Shown piece by piece: positions 55,871 through 64,000 of a stretch of DNA of 64,000 nt. The stretch is taken from positions 54,133,415 through 54,197,414 of the forward strand of contig OX393578.1 of NCBI GenBank assembly GCA_947652605.1. The letters are read 5' to 3'. The notes below the pieces were generated by a model. It saw only the letters and a list, made by a program, of their open reading frames with translations, was not told the origin of the DNA and ran no database searches. Source of the stretch: Elmis aenea. Taxonomy: Eukaryota; Arthropoda; Insecta; Coleoptera; Elmidae. Both the position numbers and the translations under genes were made by a program. Position 1 is the first letter of the stretch. Every line of letters starts with the position of its first letter.

Positions 55871-58490
55871 GCATTTTACACAAATGTCTTATTTTAGTCT
55901 AGACGTATTATTGTGTAACTCTTTTATTAATGAAGATACCAAAACAATTCATAACTAAAGTATTTTGTGAACGTTAGTTTTATAACCTAAAACTATTTTT
56001 AACTGTTGCGTTTTTCACAAATGTTAAATTTTTTACTCTAAGTCAAGATAAATTACTCTATAGCTAGGTTACTGTTTTATTACAAAAGCAAAGATATCGA
56101 AGAATGTTTTAAACAAAAATTATCTATGGTTATTAGCTACCTACATCACATAATAAGTCCCTTACAAATGTCACATAGTTGAGTGGCAGCTAAGACGAAA
56201 CTTTTAATAATTTGTAGGAAAAATCTACCAAAATCTTACTGGTCACCTAAATTGAACTCCCTGTACTATTTTACTGTTATTTAAAACTGGCGACTACTAG
56301 TGGCAAAATTAGTATTTAAGTTTGTTACCGTTGCTATAGAAACTGCTATTGATGCAAAAGTTGCTTGTTTATGCTTTTCTAATTCAAGTTTAAAAATTAA
56401 GTAAGTAGTTCAGATGTAACTTTTTATCAATTTTAAATAAGCAATATCATTTTCAAAAATAGTTCGATTACACTTTCACTTATATTCATAAAATTGTACG
56501 TAATTTACGTGACCTTTATTATTAATTCATTAGTTTGTTACCAACCGAGTGTTATTATCCCCAAGGCAAACTTTAATATTAAAGGAATAGACACGATTTT
56601 GGATATAGGTCGATACGATTTAGGATACTGTTGCCAAAATCCTATCTTTTGGTCACTTTCATAAAGTAGTATATGTATACATAATAAATAAGTCATTATA
56701 AATACATTTATTGTCTTGGAAGATGTCACCCTACCTTTTGGCCAAAATACATTTTTAAATTATCGTACCAAATTTCACTGAAAATCCAATTTTTTTAGGT
56801 GTTACGATTTTAGCAATTTTCCCCTATAGGTATGTATATTAGAAAATATACAAATATATTTAAAAAGTATTTTGTATGTTTTCTTGTAGATAATTTTAAT
56901 AACTAATAAAAGATCGGTAAAATATTTTTTCTTGGCTGGGATAAATTTATAAAAAAATGTTTAAGTCATATTGCATCTGGTCGATCTTGATCAACTAACA
57001 ATTTTGTATCACAGTGCTTAAGACGCTAATATATTACCCATTGTCTCTCAGGACATAACTGTTTTGGCTGTGATGTCACGAGTTTTACACAAATGTCCTA
57101 TCTCAGTCAAGACGTATTATTTTATAACTTTCTTAGTGGAAAAGGTACAAAAAAGTTGTTAAACACAAGTTATTCGCGGTTATTAGCTGTATAAACTTGA
57201 ATTACTTTCAACCAAATGCATTTTCCACAAATGTTCCATTATTTTCTATTATTACAGAAGTTGAAAAAAATCTGCGATAATTTTTTTTGTTACTTAACCT
57301 TCAATTACTTGATTAATTCCAACTAAATCTTCATCTTGATCGGATCTTTTTGTGTTTTTTGGTGTCGAGAAATATTTTTATATTTCTAGATTATTGTTTG
57401 TTTACCTCTCTTGATGATTCTCCAATTATGTATTTGGTTTTCTTTTTCTTCTGATGCCTTCAAACATCCAATTCCTTAAACAAAATTGTGTACAATAATT
57501 ATTAATTGCATAACCTAAACTTATTTCTTAAATATTTTGCATGTTTTTAATTCCAGTCAGGACAAATTATTAAATAAAACTGATTAAAAAAAAAACAAAA
57601 AATAAAGCATGGTGTTTTTTTCTTGCAGATAATTTAATTAAAGATAAAAAACGCTGAAACACGACTTGGTTATGCCATAAGTTATACACATATGTCGTAT
57701 CTCAGTCAAGCTGTATTATTTTATAACTCTCTTGTTAGTAAAGTTACAAAAGTTATTTGCGGTTATTAGTTGTATAAACTTGAATTATTTTCTACCATGC
57801 ATTTTCCACTTTTATTTCTCCCAGCCAAGAAACTATAGCTCTGTTAATAGAAGAACATTAAAATATGTTGTGTTTTAAAAAAATGTTGTTTTAAATTCCT
57901 TTCTGCTGTAAAATAATTTTTAACTAAATCTTTCTCACAGATGTCACATTTTTAAGTCCCAACCAAAAAAATACATAATTGTGTTGTTGGTGAAGACAAC
58001 AGGATTCCAAAACAGTTTTTATTGGTCTTAAGTTGCATAACCAAAACTATTTTCAACCAAATTCAGTTTTTACAAATACCACATTTTTGAGTCTTTTAAA
58101 GACGAAAATTATTTCTGTTACTGGTGGAGATTACTACAAATGTTTACCAAAACTTGTTAATTGTCATTAGCTGCATAACCCTTTTTTTTACCAAATCCAT
58201 TTTCCACAAATGTCACATTTTTAAGTCTCAGCTTTGTCAAAATCTTTTCCATTACTGTGTTATTGGTGAAGATATCAAAAATAAGTTTTCTTTAAAATTT
58301 TTCAGTGGTCTTAACTAAATCTATTTCTTACAAATGTTACATTTTTTACTCCCAGTAAAGACAGATTATTTCAAAGCTCTGTAATTAGTAACTATACAAA
58401 ATATTGTTTAAACAAAAGTTGTTTGCAATCGTTGGTTGCTTAGCTTAAAATTATTTTTAACTACATTGAGTGTTTTTCTAACGCGTACCA
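55870..58490. repeat. Degenerate tandem array, unit about 120-155 bases
   Basis: At least ten recognisable units, each built around CAAATGTCACATTTTTAAGT, then a TCAGTCAAGACG-ATTATTTTATAACT segment, GTTATTGGTGAAGATA, and GCGGTTATTAGCTGCATAACC followed by AATTATTTTCAACCAAAT. Landmarks fall near 55875, 56013, 56166, 57096, 57221, 57685, 57802, 57932, 58070, 58203 and 58331. Between 56220 and 57040 units are hard to see. The segment TTATTAATGAAGATACCAAAA...ATAACCTAAAACTATTTTTAA also resembles 46450-46530 of the palindrome arm. Confidence 0.75.
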
Positions 58491-59285
58491 AAAATGTAAC
58501 ATTGTTTTTTTAAATAAAACTTTCCTTAGATTTTCTGTTATGTATTTCGATCGCAATTTATAACTTTTTAAAATTTAAAAGGAATCCCATCACACATTTT
58601 TATTCAAGTTTAATGGTCCATGGTTTAAACATAATTCCGTAATATGACACGCTGGATAAATATGATAGACACAAAAGCAATGAAAATTTTATGTTAAATT
58701 TAGCTACTTGTCGAATCACTTTTCAATATTCTAGTTAAATCGAAAAATGGTCTCCGCTTCCATAAAACGCGTTATTTAACAAAGTTGTTTTCCTTGCGTC
58801 TTTGTCTGACTCGACTTCGTCCCGACGCGATTTAAATCAACTTTTCCATTTTTTGTGTGTGTGTAAACAAATGAACGAGGTGCTAAAACGCGAAGTGATT
58901 GAAAATCTTTACCGTTATGTCCTTTGACGCTTATAGAGAGCCGATATCAAAAGCTGTTTGATTTGATCTCTTTACTAAAACCAATCTTTCCCCCTTCGAC
59001 AAACATCTCAAAAGGTATAATGTCATGAACATCTTATCGGTGAATTCTCTCATTGAATTCCCTTTTGCGATATCAAATTTTTGCGGTTTAATTAAACTGA
59101 GGTTAAAAATGTTTGAGATGCTTTCAGCAGCGCTGTAAACGCTTCAGTAAACAATATTGAATTCCGTTAGTGATTGTTGCGTAACACGTCTAATTCCTCA
59201 CATTTTAACGGCGAATTATTTTGCGACTGAAACACCTTCAACTATACTCGATATACTTGTATTTTGAACAATACACGACTTAAGT
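58491..59285. other. Unique, partly GC-richer sequence
   Basis: No element ends. 58750-59060 is less AT-rich (GACTCGACTTCGTCCCGACG at 58808). No exon or known site seen. Confidence 0.4.
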
Positions 59286-59900
59286 ATACAGGGTGCGCCA
59301 ATAGTGCGATAAAGTCCATTATTGCCCTTAATGTCAACTTATTAAAAAAAAGTTTTAAATGAAACTTATAGTATTTCTAGACGAGCATGTTTTAAAATTA
59401 GTTTCAAGTATACAGGGTGTTTCATAAAAGCGTAGCGTCACTAAAGGTATTTTTTTTAAATTGAACACCCAGTATATTTTTGCATAATCGAATTCAGCAA
59501 GAAAATCTCCATATGACAGTATTTTGTATTTTGAATTTTTTTGCGACGTTGCCAATTTATCTCAAAAAATCTTTGAATTTCCAGAAAAACAGGGTACAAT
59601 ACTTGTCAAGAGCACAACGTTATGAATAATAATTGGCAAATGATATTTTGTACATACAAAGTCAAAAGGTAGCGTCATAGTCTAAATACATCAAAATTAA
59701 TTTATATTATACAGGGTGTTTTTTATAGATGTGCCAACTTCCCAATTTTCAAACATCAATAACTTCATTTTTTCAAATGGAACACCCTGTATATTATTTG
59801 TAACATTTTTGTTTTTCTTCAACTTTTCTTAATACTTACCTATACCTAAAATGAATATTTTCTGAGATATTTACATTTTACTTATTCTTATAAGCGTTGT
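59286..59900. repeat. Cluster of TACAGGGTG modules
   Basis: TACAGGGTGCGCCAATAGTG at 59287, a 64-base module at 59411-59474, CAGGGTACAATAC near 59590, and an 82-base module at 59710-59791 followed by ACCTATACCTAAAATGAATA at 59837. The modules have the same lengths as those in the 46.4 kb palindrome. No full palindrome is present here. Confidence 0.8.
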
Positions 59901-60262
59901 GTACGAATTTCCTAGTTTTCTCGGAGTAGGCCCCTACTTTGACAATAGAAACAATAATTTCTGTAGTAACAAATGTCAGAGTTAATTGCTGTCAATTGTT
60001 AAAACATAAATAAATTGCTATAACATATTCAATATGAATTTTCCAAAAGAAGAATTGATTGATACGGTCTGTGTTCAGGGTGGCGTATTTTCGATGCCCA
60101 TACAGGGGGGTATCTCGGTTATTATCAGAGATTAAAAAAAAACAAGTATGTAGTCTCGATTTCTTTTTTCGAGAGGAATTCATCGTCGTAAACAGATTTT
60201 TGATATCTTTTTTAATTTTCGAAATATAGCCAAAAAACTATTTTTGTCAATTTTCAAAAATG
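59901..60262. other. Unannotated sequence
   Basis: TTCAGGGTGGCG near 60075 and CATACAGGGGGG near 60100 are possible degenerate element ends. Otherwise nothing recognised. Confidence 0.4.
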
Positions 60263-60800
60263 TTAAATATCTCGCTTAAACAAAAAGATAAAGAAATACT
60301 TTAGACATTTTTGCATAGTTTTTTGTCCGTAATAAGAAAGCGATGATCTTAAACTATTAAATTTTCTTTTCACATATCCTGTTCTTTCACTTGTTTTCTT
60401 GTTCATATCTCCATTTTTCTCTGTGGTCACTCCTAAATATTTAAAACTATCTACCTGTTTCAACATAAGCCCATTTAAAGTGATGCTATGCCCTTGGTTC
60501 TCTGTTGTAACGATCATAGTTAAAGTTTTGTCTATATTTATTTTCATCCAATTCCTGGTTAAGCGTTTCTAAATTATGTTGTAGATTCTTTTCTGATTTC
60601 GCCACTAAGACCATGTCGTCTGCGAACATCAGCAAAGTTATGTTTTTATTTTCCATTTTTCAGTTGCCTTGGTGAAAGGTTCGCATTTTTTGTTTTACAC
60701 TTTTAATTACTTTATGAATTCATATCAAAATTAAGGGATGGAAAGATATGTCCAATTTTTGTTGCGCCTCTTCTCCCCAGTTACTTTTTGCCTTGCAAAA
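60263..60800 (-). pseudogene. RTE-like reverse transcriptase fragment
   Basis: The minus strand encodes ITLLMFADDMVLVAKSEKNL (catalytic FADD, 60640-60580) and QHNLETLNQELDENK. After a frame change near 60545 come MKINIDKTLTMIVTTENQGH and VDSFKYLGVTTEKNGDMNKK, followed by RTGYVKRKFNSLRS. The upstream GxRQG block lies near 60670-60790 in decayed form. 3' end at about 60290. Confidence 0.87.
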
Positions 60801-62231
60801 ATCAATGAAAACGCCTTTGAAATCGTCGGACTATCACCACATTCATCCGATTTAGCTAGCCCCTTTGAACTATTTCCACAGCTCTGAAAATGTTGAACAG
60901 AACGAAGATTTACATCAAACTAGATAATGATTTCTGTTGCAGACCTGTTTTATGCATCAAGAAATTTTTTGTTTTTTTTGGGTTAATTAATTGTATATAC
61001 TTAAAGGGTGATTATGTTGGATAAATTAATATTACTTAACAGATATATGTAGTTTTTTTTATAGGCTAGGCCAGAAACTTATCAATGCGTACGTACAAGT
61101 GTGTTTACTATAAGCAAAAAAACTGGTAAAATCGTATGTACTCGTATTATGTGATCGTAGAAAAAGTATGGTACATAACACGAGTTGTAAAGAAATTACG
61201 CACTCGTGGAAATACGCACTCGCCGCGGTGCGCATCTTTTCCACTCGTGCGTAATTTGCTTCTTACAACTCTGTTATGCCAATAAACAACAAAGCCACTC
61301 CTTTAATTTTATAGAATTCATAAATTGATACAGTTTTGACTGAAAATAACTTGCAAGTTGTTCGCTGTGCAGCCAACTAGTTAAATCAACAGTCATTTAA
61401 ATATGTACCTTAAATGTGGTTTATTTTATTCCACATCGTTGATTTACTTCAAGGAGTTACCTGAAACATTTTCAGATGTATTAATTTAAAATTTACATGA
61501 AACTGCACTAGCGTAAAAATTACGCACGTTCCACTTTTGATAAGTCATGATTTTGAATCTCAACAACGTCTTTGCGATGAGCTCGAAATTAGAAATTACA
61601 ATTCACGCGAATTGCTCAAAGAATAAATCGTGTAGCCTTATAAAAAGTTACAAAGTGTTGGAATTTTCGAAGAGTTATCTGCGCCAAAAGTTTTTAGCAA
61701 GATTTTTTATATTAGGTGGAGGCAGATCACAATTTCAGCGCAATTCAAATATTTGCTCAATTTTTTTTAATGTAAAACGTTTTCGTCCCGCGGCAACTTT
61801 GTTACATTTTAACCTGAGCAAACGGTAAATGAACTTTTTACAAGTCGTTGTGCACGCCGACGAAATTGTATATTCTCTACACGATGCAAAATCCCAGCGT
61901 GCCAATCCGTACCAGTGAAGTACCCGCGTCTCTGGGGCCCCAGTCAGTTTTAACGCCTCTTCCCTTTTTAAAATGCCTTACCTTTCGCGAATCTACTTAC
62001 TCTGCCCTATTTTTATTTTATTTGCATTCATTCCTTAAATTTATGGAAAATCGTGTTTTCCTACGGTACGTGCAATAAATGTACACAGACGCAATCTACG
62101 GTGACATGCGAAAAGCAAATACGGAGAATCTTGTTTCATGTGACTTTGTCTTTGACAAAGACCAAATAAAAGTTTACTGAAAACAAGAATTTATAATCTA
62201 TTACACACCAAACACTTACCTAAACGATAAA
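60801..62231. other. Unassigned sequence with one hairpin
   Basis: At 61173-61280, CATAACACGAGTTGTAAAG, AATTACGCACTCGTGGAAA and their inverted partners form an imperfect hairpin with a CG-rich loop. TTACGCACGTTCCACTTTTG at about 61520 may be a further scrap of the same repeat. A 76-codon frame at 61848-62078 shows no domain. No other signal. Confidence 0.45.
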
Positions 62232-62760
62232 TACGTGGGTGAGTCAAAAATTATTCGCACTTTGGTTGTAGAATTTATTTTAATCAACTTTTACAAAAAA
62301 CAAACACATCATTTTGCGACATAATTTCCTTGCTTTTCAATACACTTCCTCCATTTGTCAAAAAGCTTTCGTATTTTCTCATTAAAAAATGTTTTAGGCT
62401 GAACTGCGAGCCGCGAATGTACCGCTGTCTTTACTTCTTCATCAGAAGTGAATCTTTGTCCTCGTAGGGCTGCTTTGAGGGTACCAAACAGTCTTACGGA
62501 GCATGATCAGGAGTATAGGGAGGATTCTTCAACAACCCAAAACGAAGTTTTTGCAGAGTGTCAACAGTGTGGGCAGAGGTGTGCAAACGTGCATTGTCAT
62601 TCAATATCACAACGCCCTTCGATAGCAGTCCCCTGCGTTTAACCCGAAGTTTAGGCTTCAGCTCTTTAGTGAGCATCTCACTGTAACAGGCGCTGTTAAT
62701 TGTTAAACCTTTTTCCTGATGGTGTTCCAATACTTGCCCTTGAGATTCCCAGAAAACTAA
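62232..62760 (-). pseudogene. mariner-type transposase C-terminal half with one terminal repeat
   Basis: Minus strand: LVFWESQGQVLEHHQEKGL, NSACYSEMLTKELKPKLRVK, VVILNDNARLHTSAHTVDTL (second catalytic Asp), and PPYTPDHAP. A small deletion removes the residues after AP (third catalytic Asp region), then GTLKAALRGQRFTSDEEVK, TFFNEKIRKLFDKWRKCIEK and QGNYVAK end at 62309. The outer end GTGAGTCAAAAATTATTCGC at 62240 fits a mariner terminal repeat. The other end and N-terminal half are missing. Confidence 0.9.
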
Positions 62761-62769
62761 GCATCAATT

Positions 62770-63250
62770 GCATAGCTTAAAAGGCGTACTACGAAGACCA
62801 AAACTAGATAAGAAAAACTTTATGATTAACCAAATACAAATAATAGCGTATGCTGACCATATAGCAATCATAGGGAATAAAAGAGAAGACATAATAAGAG
62901 CGATAGATCAACTAGACAGAGGCAAAAAACTGTCTGGAAATAAATGAAGAAAAAACAAAACATATAAAGATAGGAAGAGAAAATATGCACCCGCAGAACG
63001 ATCTAGAAACAAAAGAATACACCTTCGAAGAAGTTAATACTTTCATTTATTTGGGCGTGACAGTGGGACAAGCTGGAAAGAACAGAGTGAAGGAGAGAAT
63101 TCTGAAAAGAAGTCAGGCATACTGCAAAAACAAAACCCTACTAAAGAGTAAAACACTAAGTAAAACAACAAAAATAAAAATATACAAAACCCTGATAAGA
63201 CATGTCATAACATATACCATGGAAACAATAACAATAAATAAGAGAAACTT
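62770..63250 (+). pseudogene. RTE-like reverse transcriptase fragment, plus strand
   Basis: Plus-strand blocks: LRRPKLDKKNF, IQIIAYADHIAIIGNKREDI (catalytic motif YADD read as YADH), RAIDQLDRGKKL, then in another frame YTFEEVNTFIYLGVTVGQAG. These are followed by VKERILKRSQAYCKNKTLLK and TKIKIYKTLIRHVITYTMET. The last block closely matches the fragment at 50540-50640, so the two belong to one family. The only reverse transcriptase remnant in the window on the plus strand. Confidence 0.88.
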
Positions 63251-64000
63251 GATTTTTTAAATAATATTCTAACCAAGAAACCTAAACAAAATACTACTAC
63301 AGTCGTATCCAATCATAGAGCTGCTTATTTACTTGGCAATATTCTGACTTCAATTTTCAGTGAGTGTGTTTAAAAAACTTTTTTGTATATTGTAGAGGGC
63401 GCGCGCGCAGTGCCGCACACATTTGAGTCTATAGAATAAATACAGTGAATTGATTTTGGTCGCCCTCCTATTTCGGCCGCCCGTGTGCGGTGCACACTTT
63501 GCACATATGGCAGAACCGGCCCGTGCCAGCGGTTTAACCATAATTTAATGAATGACGACCATACGACCAGCTAAACTAGACAGCTTTTTTCTGACGAAGC
63601 GTGGTTTTATCTCTCGGGGTACGCCAATTTTCAAAATATGCGGATGTAGAGCACTGATAATCCGCATGTTTTTGTTAAATCCCGACAACATACTCAAAAA
63701 ATTGGTGTTTGGAAAAGAGTTTCTCGCAGAAAAATAATTGGGCCTATTTATTTAATGACCAAGATAATTTTTAAGATCACGGTATACAGATATGCAGGGT
63801 GCTCAAATTGAATCGCATTATCAGAGAGAATATTTTAATTATAACAGAAGTAAAAAAAAATGCTTATACAGGGTGTCCCCATTATACACGGCAAAAAAGT
63901 ATGTGCATATTCCTGAGTGAAAATGATGACCATTTGTCAAATATTTTGTTATCCGAAAATGCTTCCTTTCAAAGTTAGAGACCTCCAAAGTTGCAAGAAA
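63251..64000. other. Unassigned, with a hAT-like end and TACAGGGTG motifs
   Basis: At 63460-63522, GCCCTCCTATTTCGGCCGCC to GCAGAACCGGCCCGTG resembles a hAT terminus read inward (CACGGGCCGGTTCTGCC). No partner end or duplication found. ATGCAGGGTGCTCAAATTG at 63793 and TATACAGGGTGTCCCCATTA at 63866 open further elements that run past the window end. Confidence 0.45.

Noticed and set aside
61848..62078. 76-codon plus-strand frame in GC-richer sequence
   Set aside because: No domain and no splice or promoter context. Kept only as unassigned sequence.

Overview
The window reads as repeat-rich, gene-poor nuclear DNA from an insect. The evidence is an AT-rich background with no bacterial-style gene packing, and remnants of Jockey/I-type and RTE-like non-LTR retrotransposons, a Penelope-like element, piggyBac, hAT, pogo, Tc1 and mariner elements, plus dozens of short elements whose ends read TACAGGGTG. 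A beetle is my best guess from the mix of families, but the sequence does not prove the order. I saw no complete host gene, tRNA, rRNA, CRISPR array or LTR retrotransposon. Only two short stretches look like host exons: a possible first coding exon at 34117-34188 and a possible last exon at 1776-1819, both on the plus strand and both weakly supported.

Layout. 0-4 kb: two nested foldback elements whose arms are built from short tandem repeats, then a TACAGGGTG-ended element. 4.9-6.8 kb: a hAT-type element with a perfect 8-base target duplication. 7-9 kb: a Jockey remnant split by a TACAGGGTG element, a hairpin element and an RTE scrap. 12-13.2 kb: an I/Jockey-type remnant. 14-21.5 kb: a 1.86 kb palindrome, a single-arm copy of it, and a pogo-type element inserted into another TACAGGGTG repeat. 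21.5-24 kb: a hAT-like short element and a foldback. 24.8-28 kb: about 400-base inverted repeats enclosing a Penelope-like fragment and a hAT element. 28.5-31.8 kb: an RNase H-bearing non-LTR remnant interrupted by a piggyBac element. 32.5-33.7 kb: nested foldbacks. 35.6-37.2 kb: a Tc1 element with a disrupted catalytic site. 37.2-39.6 kb: reverse transcriptase, mariner and RTE remnants joined end to end. 40.6 kb: a minisatellite. 46-48.3 kb: a compound microsatellite and a 1.9 kb palindrome. 48.3-54.4 kb: several RTE and Jockey remnants. 55.7-58.5 kb: a degenerate tandem array related to the palindrome arm. 59-64 kb: more TACAGGGTG modules and RTE, mariner and hAT scraps.

Three patterns stand out. 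First, twelve of the thirteen recognisable reverse transcriptase remnants lie on the minus strand, which is what would be expected if the window sits in a long intron of a plus-strand gene. Second, the TACAGGGTG repeats contain a module, bounded by inverted copies of that motif, that occurs in exactly two lengths (82 and 64 bases) in otherwise diverged families. Third, several insertions can be read as clean empty and filled sites, which gives a relative order of events. All transposase and reverse transcriptase genes seen here are broken, so no element in the window looks able to move on its own.
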